Source: Palsa-504 sp963844625 | Lineage (GTDB): Bacteria; Actinomycetota; Actinomycetes; Streptosporangiales; Streptosporangiaceae | Direction: 5' to 3' | DNA: 64,000 nucleotides | Assembly (NCBI GenBank): GCA_963844625.1 | Contig: CAWJPF010000023.1 | Location: forward strand, 1 to 64,000 | In this document: in pieces, positions 23,916 through 32,339 of the stretch | Position numbering within the stretch: position 1 is the first letter of the stretch | Layout of the letters: the number at the start of each line of letters is the position of its first letter | Position numbers and translations under genes: made by a program | The notes under the pieces: model-generated | Database searches by the model: none | Seen by the model: only the letters and a program-made list of their open reading frames with translations | Told to the model about the DNA's origin: nothing

Positions 23916-25298
23916 ATGCCCATAGATGAACGCATAAGGAACCAGATCGCGCTGGTCCTGGACAACCTTCCTGGCGCGGCCGCGTACCCTGCCCCCGATC
24001 GGTTTGACGAGATTGAGGACGTGGATTACCTCTACCGTGAGCACACGATTCTCGCCCGGGAGCAGGACGCGGACCGCGTCGCCGACGCGACCACGAGGAT
24101 CCTCGACCGGGAGGGTTACGGAGATGTCCCCGAGGGCGATGCGCGCCAGCTCCGGCGCGAACGGGTCGGTGCGACCAGGGGGGTTATCCGCTTCACGGTG
24201 CCGTCAACACCGAATCTGGTACCAGCCCTGCTCGACCGCCTCGACGAGGAACTCGGGCCGGGAGTGGCCACGCCGGACCACATACTTTATGTGTGCCCGC
24301 AGATCTGCCCCGCGACTGAGCCGATCCAGGTGCCGCCAGGCACCGTGGATCCCGTCCCGCCGCCCGGCTTGAACCCACACGGCGGCCGTCCGTGCCGCGG
24401 CGTGCCCCGGCCCGAATGCGATGGCGAAGGCGTATTCATCAGCATCGTGGATACCGGGCTGATACCAGACGCCGCCGCAGGTCACCCCTGGCTCACCGGG
24501 GTACAGGGCGCGACGGAGAACCCGTACACCACCCTGGGCGACGGCAGCACGATCATCGTGCCGTACGCCGGCCACGGAACGTTCGTCGCCGGCGTCGCAC
24601 GCTGCATGGCCCCCAAGGCATCGGCCTACGTGGAGCGGGCCTTCGACATCGCGGGCGCCGACTACGAGACGATGCTCCCGGCCAGCCTGGACGACGCCCT
24701 CAACCGCAATCCGGACATCCTGGTATTCACCTTCTGCACGACGACGCGCCGCGATCAGTCCCTGATCACCTTCGACGAGTTTTTCGACACACGCATCCGT
24801 TACCTCAAGGGCCTCGTCGTGCTGGCGCCTGCGGGCAACGATGGGCGGCGCCGTCGGGTGTGGCCGGCCGCCTACCGCGAGGTGCTCTCGGTGGGAGCCC
24901 TGTCGGCGAACGGGCGGGATCGGGCGTACTTCAGCAACTACGGGAAGTGGGTCGATGTCTTCGCGCCGGGCCAGGACCTCATCAACGCCTTCCCGTTGGG
25001 CACCTATATGTGCACGGAGCCTCCCGTCGGCCAGCACCGGACGTTCCACGGGATGGCCAAGTGGAGCGGGACGTCGTTCTCCACCCCCGTCGTCGCCGGG
25101 TTGATCGCGGCCCGGATGTCCTCGACGGGGGAGAACGCGCGGCAGGCGGCGGACTCGCTGCTGCGCCTGGCCGGAAGCCAGGCGCTCCCCGGAGTCGGCG
25201 CGGTGATCTACCCCGGCCAGGCCTGCTGTGAGGTCTGCGACTGCGGGGGCTTAGCGGGCGCTTCTGGGCGGCGGCGGTCGACGTCTACCGGCGGCTAG
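23916..25298 (+). CDS. Cytosolic S8 (subtilisin-like) serine protease paired with the CHAT protein
   Basis: This 460-residue protein has a complete subtilase triad: Asp179 in VFISIVDTGLIPDAAAGHPW, His220 in IVPYAGHGTFVAGVARCMAP and Ser387 in WSGTSFSTPVVAGLIAARMS, with oxyanion Asn308 in VVLAPAGNDGRRRRVWPAAY. The N-terminal 165 residues form a separate, charged domain (MPIDERIRNQIALVLDNLPG, then RILDREGYGDVPEGDARQLR and LLDRLDEELGPG) instead of a signal peptide and I9 propeptide. It should therefore act in the cytosol. The C-terminus ends with a Cys-rich tail (YPGQACCEVCDCGGLAG). It starts at the ATG at 23916 with a good GGAG site. Divergent linkage to CHAT suggests a protease pair or cascade. 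Confidence 0.9.
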   Translation: MPIDERIRNQIALVLDNLPGAAAYPAPDRFDEIEDVDYLYREHTILAREQDADRVADATTRILDREGYGDVPEGDARQLRRERVGATRGVIRFTVPSTPNLVPALLDRLDEELGPGVATPDHILYVCPQICPATEPIQVPPGTVDPVPPPGLNPHGGRPCRGVPRPECDGEGVFISIVDTGLIPDAAAGHPWLTGVQGATENPYTTLGDGSTIIVPYAGHGTFVAGVARCMAPKASAYVERAFDIAGADYETMLPASLDDALNRNPDILVFTFCTTTRRDQSLITFDEFFDTRIRYLKGLVVLAPAGNDGRRRRVWPAAYREVLSVGALSANGRDRAYFSNYGKWVDVFAPGQDLINAFPLGTYMCTEPPVGQHRTFHGMAKWSGTSFSTPVVAGLIAARMSSTGENARQAADSLLRLAGSQALPGVGAVIYPGQACCEVCDCGGLAGASGRRRSTSTGG

Positions 25299-25307
25299 GT
25301 TCTCCAC

Positions 25308-25467
25308 CTACTGCTTGGAGAGGTTGAGCCGGATGCCGGCACCGCCCCGGTGACCGCGCCGATCGGGATGGCCACTTCCTTGCGGCCCCACAGGTGCCCC
25401 TCCTGCAGGAGGGGCACCTGTGGGGCACCTGGTGGTTTTCCGGGTCGATGACGAGGCCGGCGGCCAT
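25308..25467 (-). pseudogene. PRC-barrel protein remnant
   Basis: The reverse strand has three pieces of a PRC-barrel C-terminal half in three frames: MAAGLVIDPENHQV (from 25467), then EGHLWGRKEVAIPIGAVTG, then GIRLNLSKQ and a stop at 25308. Intact relatives would read roughly GLVIDPENHQVTHLVLQEGH. Here the codons for THLV are replaced by an inverted copy of the following bases, creating the palindrome at 25385-25426 and shifting the frame. The N-terminal half is not recognisable upstream. The rest of 25468-25696 shows no gene. Confidence 0.55.
25385..25426. repeat. Perfect 42-bp palindrome with no spacer
   Basis: The arm GCCCCACAGGTGCCCCTCCT, plus G, is followed at once by its exact complement, centred on CTGCAG (25403-25408). 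It lies inside the PRC-barrel remnant and between the convergent S8 protease and helicase genes, so it may now work as a bidirectional terminator. Confidence 0.9.
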
Positions 25468-25696
25468 CGGTCCAGACTCCGCCGAGGTCGTAGTAGGGCA
25501 TCGTCAGCACCTGGTTCGGCTGATACCCCAGGTGCCGATCACGAATGGTGCCTGCGTCACGGGACACATTGTTGACCGGGGGATGTCGACTTTGCATCCC
25601 CGTACGGGCTGGTCTTCCCGGCGTTACGGGCGGCCCAGGTGGACACGAGTTCCCCGGGGCAGGCAGGGCGCCCCGTTCGGCAGAAATATTTTGATT

Positions 25697-27484
25697 TTAG
25701 CGGCCCGAGACGGCCCAGCGGCGGATCATGTCGATGCGGGCCCGGATCTGGTCCGCGGTGGCTTGCGGCAGCTGGGGGCCGCCGCAGGTCCGGCGCAGTT
25801 CGGCGTGGATGACGCCGTGTGGCTGGCCGGTGCGGTGACTCCAGGCGCCGACCAGCCCGTTGAGTTCCTTGCGCAGCGCGGCCAGGGCCTGGCGGCTCAC
25901 CGGAGGGGCAGGGGCCTCGGCGGCGGGGACGGGGGCGGGCCGGGCCGCGCTTTTCTGGGCGGCGCGGCCCTGGGCGGCGCGGGAGCGGGCGGCCACCTGG
26001 GCGTCCTGGCGCTGCCGGAGCAGGGCCCGGACCTGGTCGGGGTCCAGCAGGCCGGGCAGGCCGAGGAAGTCCTCTTCCTCGGGGGAGCCGGCGGCGGTGG
26101 CGGTGCCGAACTCGCCGCCGTCGTAGAGCACCCGGTCGAAATGGGCCGACGCGTTGAGGGCCTGGAAGGCGGGCTCGTCGAAGGTGTCCGGCGTATCAAG
26201 CTGCCGCTGAGCTTCGAGGAGTTCATCTTCCTCGGGCGTGTCACCGCCGGGGGCGCGTAGCACGTGGTCCCGTTCGGCTTCGAGTTCGGCGGCGAAGGCA
26301 AGGAGCACGGGGACCGACGGGAGGAACACCGAGGCCGTCTCGCCCCGCTGCCGCGCGCGCACGAAGCGGCCGACCGCCTGGGCGAAGAACAGGGCCGTGG
26401 ACACGCTGGTCGCGTACACACCGACGGCCAGACGCGGGATGTCCACTCCCTCTGACACCATCCGTACCGCGACCATCCAGCGGTCCGGCGAGGTCGCGAA
26501 CGCGGAGATCTTCTTGCTCGCGGCCTTATCGTCGGACAGCACCACCACCGGACGCTGGCCGGTCAGCCCGCGCAGCAGGGCGGCGTAGGCCCGGGCGTCC
26601 TCGTGATCACCCGCGATGACCAGGCCGCCTGCGTCGGGCATGCCCCGGCGGACCTCGGTCAGCCGCTTATCGGCGGCCTCGAGCACCCGGCTGACCCACT
26701 CCCCCGCCGGGTCAAGCGCCGTCCGCCAGGCCTGCGCGATCTGGTCCTTGGTCATCGGCGTGCCGAGGGTAGCCGTGATCTCGTCCCCGGCCCGGGTGCG
26801 CCACTGCATCTCCCCCGAGTAGGCCAGGAAGATCACCGGCCGGACCACGCTGTCCTCCAGCGCGGGCCCGTAGCCGTAGACGTAGTCCGAGGAGCTGCGC
26901 TTGCCGCCGCCGGGTTCATCGACGTAGGTCACGAACGGAATCGGGTTGGCGTCGCTGCGGAACGGCGTGCCGGTCAGTGCCAGCCTGCGCCGGGCCGGGT
27001 CGAACGCCTCCTTGACCGCGTCGCCCCAGGACAGCGCGTCCCCCGCGTGGTGGACCTCATCGAAGATCACCAGCGTGCGCCGGTTCTCGGTGCGCTGCCT
27101 GTGCAAAGCCGGGTGCGCGGCGACCTGCGCGTAGGTGACCGCGACACCGGCGAAATCGGCGCCGGCCCGGCCCTGGGCGTTGCGGTAGGCGGAGTCGATC
27201 GCCAGGCCGAACCGGGCGGCCGCCTCCGCCCACTGATGCTTGAGGTGCTCCGTCGGCGTGACGATCGTCAGCGCGGCGACTTCGCGCCGGGCGAGCAGCT
27301 CGGCCGCGACAGTGAGAGCGTAGGTGGTCTTCCCCGCGCCGGGCGTGGCGACCAGCAGGAAGTCACGCCGCGGCTGCCTGAAGTACTCGTTATAAGCGTC
27401 CTTCTGCCAGCCGCGCAGCCCCGGCAGGAGATCACCCCTGAGGGGTTCGGCAGAACTCGGCGTTCTCGATGCGGGGGTGCTCAC
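25697..27484 (-). CDS. Superfamily 2 DEAD/DEAH-box helicase
   Basis: This 595-residue ATPase has motif I LLVATPGAGKTTYALTVAAE (residues about 43-62), motif Ia region ALTIVTPTEHLKHQWAEAAA, motif II RTLVIFDEVHHAGDALSWGD, motif III LALTGTPFRSDANPIPFVTY, and in the second RecA domain VAVRMVSEGVDIPRLAVGVY and FFAQAVGRFVRARQRGETAS (motifs V and VI). This order is typical of XPB/UvrB-like DNA helicases common in actinobacteria. The C-terminal 150 residues are Ala/Pro-rich and then helical (ALAALRKELNGLVGAWSHRT). The DUF3039 gene 55 bp upstream is its usual neighbour. Probably a repair or recombination function, but the substrate is unknown. Confidence 0.9.
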   Translation of the reverse strand: MSTPASRTPSSAEPLRGDLLPGLRGWQKDAYNEYFRQPRRDFLLVATPGAGKTTYALTVAAELLARREVAALTIVTPTEHLKHQWAEAAARFGLAIDSAYRNAQGRAGADFAGVAVTYAQVAAHPALHRQRTENRRTLVIFDEVHHAGDALSWGDAVKEAFDPARRRLALTGTPFRSDANPIPFVTYVDEPGGGKRSSSDYVYGYGPALEDSVVRPVIFLAYSGEMQWRTRAGDEITATLGTPMTKDQIAQAWRTALDPAGEWVSRVLEAADKRLTEVRRGMPDAGGLVIAGDHEDARAYAALLRGLTGQRPVVVLSDDKAASKKISAFATSPDRWMVAVRMVSEGVDIPRLAVGVYATSVSTALFFAQAVGRFVRARQRGETASVFLPSVPVLLAFAAELEAERDHVLRAPGGDTPEEDELLEAQRQLDTPDTFDEPAFQALNASAHFDRVLYDGGEFGTATAAGSPEEEDFLGLPGLLDPDQVRALLRQRQDAQVAARSRAAQGRAAQKSAARPAPVPAAEAPAPPVSRQALAALRKELNGLVGAWSHRTGQPHGVIHAELRRTCGGPQLPQATADQIRARIDMIRRWAVSGR

Positions 27485-27539
27485 GAGGCCGAAATGTTAC
27501 CGGGGCGGGGCGCCGCCTGCCCGCCAGGCACGCCGCGTT

Positions 27540-27806
27540 TCAGTCTTCGCCCTCGCCTGAGGGGAGCTGCTCGTAGATCTCCTTGCAGGTGGGACAGACC
27601 GGGTAGCGCTTCGGGTCCCGGCTCGGCACCCACACCTTGCCGCAGAGCGCGGTGACGGGCGTTCCTGTCACCATGCTGTCGACGATCTTGCTCTTATCGA
27701 CGTAGTGCGCGAACCGTTCGTGATCACCGTCGCCGTGCGACGTATCAGGCCGGACATCCTCCTGGATGCGCGTGTCCTGCTCGGGGAGAACCTCAGTCTC
27801 GCTCAC
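27540..27806 (-). CDS. DUF3039 family protein
   Basis: This 88-residue protein has an acidic N-terminus (MSETEVLPEQDTRIQEDVRP) and a compact zinc-ribbon-like core: HERFAHYVDKSKIVDSMVTG, PVTALCGKVWVPSRDPKRYP and VCPTCKEIYEQLP, with three Cys (ALCGK and CPTC) plus His as possible metal ligands. This matches DUF3039, found across actinobacteria beside YqgE and helicase genes, as here. The function is unknown. Start ATG 27806. It is followed by the helicase gene on the same strand. Confidence 0.92.
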   Translation of the reverse strand: MSETEVLPEQDTRIQEDVRPDTSHGDGDHERFAHYVDKSKIVDSMVTGTPVTALCGKVWVPSRDPKRYPVCPTCKEIYEQLPSGEGED

Positions 27807-27858
27807 ATCTAGTGAGTCTACGTGGTCCGGATGTCACGCGTCCCCGATGGACGCGGAA

Positions 27859-28434
27859 CTAGTTCAGGCCCGGGTCATCTGGATAGGTGGCCACGTAAGC
27901 GAGTTCGCCGCCCTGGCGGCGAAGCACCGCAGGCCACAGGCGCTCCGGCTCGGCGCAGAATGCGTCGGACGGCTCGGCGGGCACCACATACCAGGCGCCC
28001 TCGTCGATCTCGGCCTGGAGCTGGCCCGCGCTCCAGCCCGCATAGCCCGCGTACACCCGCAGCGAGACGATCGCGGCGGCGAGCAGCCCTGGCGGGGCGT
28101 CCAGGTCGACGAGGCCGAGCCGGGCCACGGCCGGGGCGCCGTCCAGCGGGTGCCAGCCGACCGGCTCGTCGGTGCCCGGCACATGGGCGAGCGCGAGCGC
28201 GCTGTCCGGCGCGACGGGCCCGCCGCTGAACACGACCCCGGGGTCGGTCGCCAGGTCCGTCCACGGCTCGAGCACCTGGCCGACCGGGACTTTCGTCGGC
28301 CGGTTCAGCACGACGCCGAGACTGCCCTGCTCGGACTCGTGCTCCACGACCAGGACGACGGTGCGGCGGAAATTGGGATCCCCCAGTACCGGGGTGGCAA
28401 CGAGCAGGCGGCCCGCCAGAGCTTGTTCGTCCAT
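27859..28434 (-). CDS. YqgE/AlgH family protein
   Basis: This 191-residue member of the YqgE/AlgH (UPF0301) family shows GRLLVATPVLGDPNFRRTVV, GSLGVVLNRPTKVPVGQVLE, VVFSGGPVAPDSALALAHV, RVYAGYAGWSAGQLQAEIDE and GAWYVVPAEPSDAF. The family is soluble and widespread. Its biochemical role is unknown, although AlgH was named from an alginate-regulation phenotype. The start at the ATG at 28434 lies 4 bp after the malic enzyme stop (28439), so the two are likely co-transcribed. Full length and intact. Confidence 0.94.
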   Translation of the reverse strand: MDEQALAGRLLVATPVLGDPNFRRTVVLVVEHESEQGSLGVVLNRPTKVPVGQVLEPWTDLATDPGVVFSGGPVAPDSALALAHVPGTDEPVGWHPLDGAPAVARLGLVDLDAPPGLLAAAIVSLRVYAGYAGWSAGQLQAEIDEGAWYVVPAEPSDAFCAEPERLWPAVLRRQGGELAYVATYPDDPGLN

Positions 28435-28438
28435 ATGC

Positions 28439-29839
28439 CTATCTTCGGTCAGAATCGGCGGTGGCGGCGTCCCGGACTGCGACCGCTACCGACGAGGCCA
28501 CGTCGGGATGGAAGACCGAGGGGATGATGTAGTGCGGCCCGATCTCGTCCGGGGAGACCACGTCCGCGAGCGCCTGCGCGGCGGCGATCAGCATGTCGTC
28601 GGTGATCAGCCGGCTCTGCGCGTCGAGCAGCCCGCGGAACACGCCGGGGAAGGCCAGCACGTTGTTGATCTGGTTGGGGTAGTCGCTGCGCCCGGTGGCC
28701 ACCACGGCCGCGTGCTCCATGGCCACGTCCGGGTCCACCTCTGGGTCAGGGTTGGCGAGGGCGAACACGACGGCGTTCGGGGCCATGGCGGCGATATCCG
28801 CGCCGGACAGGATGCCGGGCGCCGACAGCCCGATGAACACGTCCGCGCCGCGCATCGCCCCGGCCAGGTCGCCCGCGTAGCCGTCGCGGTTAGTGTGCTC
28901 AGCGATCCACTGCAGGCTCTCGTCCAGGCCCGGCCGTCGTGTGTATACGGATCCTTTGTCGTCGCAGACCACGATTTTGCTTGCGGTGGCGCCCCCGCCT
29001 AGCAGCAGCTTGAGCACGGCGGTGCCCGCGGCACCTGCGCCGGCCATGGTGATGCGGACGTCGGGCAGCTTTTTGCCGACTACGCGCAGCGCGTTGGTCA
29101 GCGCGGCCATCACCACGATCGCGGTGCCGTGCTGGTCATCGTGGAACACGGGGATGTCGAGCAGGCCGCGCAGCCTGCGCTCGACCTCGAAGCACCGGGG
29201 CGCGCTGATGTCCTCCAGGTTGATGCCGCCGAAACCGGGCGCGATGAGCTGGACCGCCCGCACGATCTCGTCGGTGTCCTGGCTGTCCAGGCAGATCGGC
29301 CAGGCGTCGATGTCGGCGAAGCGCTTGAACAGGGCGGCCTTGCCTTCCATCACGGGCAGGGCAGCGTAGGGCCCGATGTTGCCCAGGCCGAGGACGGCCG
29401 AACCGTCGGTCACGACCGCGACGGAGTTCCGCTTGATGGTGAGCCTGCGCGCGTCTTCGGGGTTCGCGGCGATCGCCAGCGCGACCCGGCCCACGCCGGG
29501 GGTGTAGGCCATCGAGAGGTCATCCCGGTTGCGCAGCGGTACCTTCGAGCGCATCTCGATCTTCCCGCCTAGATGCAGCAGGAACGTCCGGTCGCTGACC
29601 TTGTGCACGGTCACGTCCGGGATGGTGCTCAGCGCGGACACGATAGCGTCCGCGTGCGCGGTGTCCCTGGCCGCGCAGGTGACGTCTACCCGGAGCCGGT
29701 CGGCCCGGCCCGCGGTCACGTCCAGCGCGGTCACCACGCCGCCGGCCTGCTCCACCGCCCGGGTGATCTCGCTCACCGCGCGTCCGCGGGAGCCCACCTC
29801 GAGCCGTACGGTAATCGAATAGGAGACGCTGGGCGCCAT
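28439..29839 (-). CDS. NAD-dependent malic enzyme with N-terminal ACT domain
   Basis: This 466-residue enzyme oxidatively decarboxylates malate to pyruvate. Residues about 1-80 form an ACT-like regulatory domain (SYSITVRLEVGSRGRAVSEI, GVVTALDVTAGRADRLRVDV), which suggests control by a small effector. The catalytic part starts LSMAYTPGVGRVALAIAANP (catalytic Tyr). It has KRNSVAVVTDGSAVLGLGNI (Lys), INLEDISAPRCFEVERRLRG and VFHDDQHGTAIVVMAALTNA (metal ligands), then the NAD-binding loop ITMAGAGAAGTAVLKLLLGG. ALANPDPEVDPD and YPNQINNVLAFPGVFRGLLD are diagnostic. The start could also be GTG 29845. It is divergent from the MarR gene with 73 bp between, so MarR may control it. Confidence 0.94.
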   Translation of the reverse strand: MAPSVSYSITVRLEVGSRGRAVSEITRAVEQAGGVVTALDVTAGRADRLRVDVTCAARDTAHADAIVSALSTIPDVTVHKVSDRTFLLHLGGKIEMRSKVPLRNRDDLSMAYTPGVGRVALAIAANPEDARRLTIKRNSVAVVTDGSAVLGLGNIGPYAALPVMEGKAALFKRFADIDAWPICLDSQDTDEIVRAVQLIAPGFGGINLEDISAPRCFEVERRLRGLLDIPVFHDDQHGTAIVVMAALTNALRVVGKKLPDVRITMAGAGAAGTAVLKLLLGGGATASKIVVCDDKGSVYTRRPGLDESLQWIAEHTNRDGYAGDLAGAMRGADVFIGLSAPGILSGADIAAMAPNAVVFALANPDPEVDPDVAMEHAAVVATGRSDYPNQINNVLAFPGVFRGLLDAQSRLITDDMLIAAAQALADVVSPDEIGPHYIIPSVFHPDVASSVAVAVRDAATADSDRR

Positions 29840-29912
29840 TGCCACGTCAGTTCCCGCCTTCCCGCCTTTTGCCGGCCTCCAGGGTAAGGCTCGCACCGCG
29901 TACCCTGAGGAC

Positions 29913-30437
29913 GTGGGCACGGAATCGGCGCTCAGCGCAGCACCTGATGAGGCGGACGGCGGCGTCAAACTGACGCTGGCCGGCGGGCCTGAGATTGACG
30001 TCACACGGCTGCGGGTCGCCCTGGCCCGGCTGGCCCGGCGGCTGCGCCGGCACGAGCTGGCCGGCCTGACCCCCACGCAGCTCGCGGCGCTGGCCACCGT
30101 CGGGGCTTCCGGGCCGATGCGGCTCGGGGACCTGGCGGCCGCCGAGGGGATCGCGCCGTCCACGCTCACCCGGCTGGTGACCGCGCTGGAGGACAGCGGC
30201 TACGTCCGCCGGGACGCCGACCCGAATGACGCGCGCGCGAGCACCCTGGCTATCACGCCACGGGGTCAGGACGTGCTGGAACGCATCCGTTCTGAAAGCA
30301 CCCTCGTGCTGGCCGCGAGCTTGCAGCTGCTGACACCGGCGCAACGTCTGGCGCTCGCGGACGCGCTTCCCGTCCTCGAGCAACTCGCGGAGGCTGATCC
30401 GGGCGAGATGCGGGGACGGCCCTCGGGCGGCTCTTAG
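29913..30437 (+). CDS. MarR-family transcriptional regulator
   Basis: This 174-residue protein has the winged-helix core of MarR: RLRRHELAGLTPTQLAALAT, GASGPMRLGDLAAAEGIAPS and TLTRLVTALEDSGYVRRDAD, then the wing PNDARASTLAITPRGQDVLE. The N-terminal 30 residues and the C-terminal helices (LQLLTPAQRLALADALPVLE) would form the dimer interface. It starts at GTG 29913, divergent from the malic enzyme. The shared 73-bp region is a plausible operator for it. The stop lies inside a 20-bp near-repeat (30429-30468). The ligand is unknown. Confidence 0.9.
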   Translation: MGTESALSAAPDEADGGVKLTLAGGPEIDVTRLRVALARLARRLRRHELAGLTPTQLAALATVGASGPMRLGDLAAAEGIAPSTLTRLVTALEDSGYVRRDADPNDARASTLAITPRGQDVLERIRSESTLVLAASLQLLTPAQRLALADALPVLEQLAEADPGEMRGRPSGGS

Positions 30438-30475
30438 ACTCTTTGAGCGGCTCTTTAGACTCTTTGAAGAGCCAC
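30429..30475. terminator. Tandem repeat and hairpin between convergent marR and thioredoxin genes
   Basis: GCGGCTCTTAGACTCTTTGA (30429-30448) is repeated with one extra T at 30448-30468, covering the marR stop. The second copy runs into AGAGCC, giving the stem GGCTCTT / AAGAGCC with a loop of about 12 nt. This sits between two convergent genes and probably terminates both. Confidence 0.5.
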
Positions 30476-31509
30476 CTAGAAGAGCAGGGCGGACAGCGCG
30501 GAACGGGCCCTGTTCACGTGCGGGTCGCGCGGCGGGAGAATCTCGAACAGGCTGACCAGGTGCGCTCGCGCCTGATCCCTCTCCGCGCCTGAGGTTCGCC
30601 GGACGACGCCGAGCAGCCGGTCAAACGCCTCATCGATCCGCCCCGAGGCCAGGTCGATGTCGGCGACCTGGCTCTGAGCCGCGACGTCATCGGGGTGCTC
30701 GGCCGCTTCCTTGCGGGATCGGGCCTGATCGTAAGAGCTGACCCGGCGGATCAAGTTGACCTGAGCCAGTCCGGTCTTAGCGACCGGGTCGCCCGGTGAT
30801 TCCGTCAGCTCCTGCTCGAACGCCTTCGCGGCGGCATCGAGATCGCCCCGTTCCATGGCTGCGCGCGCTTCCGCGTATGCGGGTGGCATCGGCGCGCCGT
30901 ATCCGGCTGCCGGTGACGCGTCCCGGCCCGGGGCGCCTTGGGCTCCCGGGGCGCCTTGAGCTCCCGGGATGCCGCTGCCACGAACGTCGCCGTCGGACGC
31001 TGCTTCGTCGGCCTCGTCATCGACGTCGCCGGCGGCCCCTCGGCCAGCTGCATGCCCATCTTCTCCGCCGCCGCCAGGACCTGGCTGATCCACTGGCGGA
31101 CCTGAGCTTCGGGCATCGCGCCGAGGAAGCCGTCCACCAGCTGGCCGCCGATGACAGCGACCACCATAGGGATGCTCTGCACCTGAAGGGCCGCACTCAG
31201 CTGGGGGTTGGCATCGACGTCGACCTTGGCGAGGATCCACTGGCCGTCCGCCTCGGCGGCCAGCTTCTCGAGCACTGGCGAGAGCTGCTTGCACGGCCCG
31301 CACCACTCCGCCCACAGGTCGATGATCACGGGCGTAGTCCGGGAACGCTCGACGACGTCGGTGTTGAAGGTCTCCTCGGTGACCTCGGTGACGGTCCCGC
31401 TGCTAGCGGCGGCGGAGCCGGACTGAGCCGTCTGCTGCCTGCGCTGCGCGGCCGCCTGCCGCGCACCCAGATCGACGGCACCGTAAAGCGAAAAATCTCG
31501 CGGCTGCAT
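30476..31509 (-). CDS. CnoX/YbbN-like thioredoxin-TPR protein, frame broken once
   Basis: The first 150 residues (from ATG 31509, MQPRDFSLYGAVDLGARQAA) include a thioredoxin domain with the active site VIIDLWAEWCGPCKQLSPVL. The C-terminal part (30476 to about 31035) is TPR-like: AEARAAMERGDLDAAAKAFE, AKTGLAQVNLIRRVSSYDQA and VADIDLASGRIDEAFDRLLG. This is the layout of CnoX chaperedoxins. The two halves are in different frames. One missing G in the GAGGGGCC run near 31036-31039 would join them as LAEGAAGDVDDEADEA, with a Gly/Ala/Pro linker between domains. I therefore regard this as one gene with a possible sequencing error. CnoX-type proteins protect substrates and hand them to GroEL or DnaK, as known from E. 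coli. Confidence 0.8.
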
Positions 31510-32272
31510 AATTCCATCCTGCCGTATCGGGCCACTCGCTGATCCGGGGGGCTCCCCGTTGACCCGGAGGGATAACTCGCATCCGCCGGTTCTTATGCCG
31601 ACGGGGTCCGCTGTCAGAGCTCGCGCTCGAGAACTTGCGACCGAGGTAGACGACCGGGCCGGGGTCCTCGACGTCAAGCGGCCCGAAGCCGAGGCGACGG
31701 TAGAAGCCGATGGCCCGGAAATTGCCGGCGACCACGGTCACGTGCACCCCCTCGGCGCCCGCTCGCGCCACCGCGTCGCAGAAAGCCGCCATCAGCCTGC
31801 GGCCGTGGCCAGTGCCCTGGAAGTCCGGCAGCAAGTCAATGTGCAGGTGAGCCGGGTATTCCGGCAGCCCAGGCCACAGCAGGCGCTCCGGCCAGTAGTG
31901 CAAGGCGAGCATCTGCTCGTCGGGAGTGACCGGAGGACGCGGCGGGACCGGGTAGCGGCCGGCCAGGCGGGGAATCCACCGGTCCCGGTAGGCGCGCGCG
32001 AACGCGGCCGTGTCCGGAGTCCCGACGACGTAGCCGACGGCCCGATGCCCGTCGTCGAGCACGAAGGCGAAGTCGGGCTCCAGGAAAACGTAAGGCCCGG
32101 CAAACAAATCGGGCATCAGGTCGTCGCTATCGTATTTGCCTCGTGCGTCCCCGCCGCCGTCGGCCGTCCGCACGCAGATGTCGTAAAGCGCGCCGCGGTC
32201 GCCTTCGTGATAGCGACGGATCGCTGCGTCTTTTCTGTCTGCTGCCACGCAAGCATGATGCCAGCGCGGCAT
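31403..32272 (-). CDS. GNAT-family N-acetyltransferase (C-terminal end uncertain)
   Basis: The GNAT core is clear: IRRYHEGDRGALYDICVRTA at the N-terminus, YVFLEPDFAFVLDDGHRAVG, the acetyl-CoA loop LHIDLLPDFQGTGHGRRLMA (Q/RxxGxG/A type) and VHVTVVAGNFRAIGFYRRLG, ending PGPVVYLGRKF. Members usually stop a few residues later. Here the frame runs on for about 75 more, overlapping the start of the thioredoxin gene by 107 bp, with composition typical of non-coding translation. A lost stop or frameshift near 31630 is likely. The start could be the ATG at 32272 or GTG at 32248; neither has a strong ribosome-binding site. The substrate is unknown. Confidence 0.75.
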   Translation of the reverse strand: MPRWHHACVAADRKDAAIRRYHEGDRGALYDICVRTADGGGDARGKYDSDDLMPDLFAGPYVFLEPDFAFVLDDGHRAVGYVVGTPDTAAFARAYRDRWIPRLAGRYPVPPRPPVTPDEQMLALHYWPERLLWPGLPEYPAHLHIDLLPDFQGTGHGRRLMAAFCDAVARAGAEGVHVTVVAGNFRAIGFYRRLGFGPLDVEDPGPVVYLGRKFSSASSDSGPRRHKNRRMRVIPPGQRGAPRISEWPDTAGWNYAAARFFALRCRRSGCAAGGRAAQAADGSVRLRRR

Positions 32273-32300
32273 CCCGAGTGCATGCGCGCGGGAGGTGAAG

Positions 32301-32334
32301 GGTGATCTGCGTTACTAGGTGATCTGCGTTACTA
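32301..32334. repeat. 17-bp perfect tandem duplication
   Basis: GGTGATCTGCGTTACTA occurs at 32301-32317 and 32318-32334, followed by a third partial copy (GGTGATC). It lies just past the phosphatase remnant's stop. Confidence 0.9.
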
Positions 32335-32339
32335 GGTGA

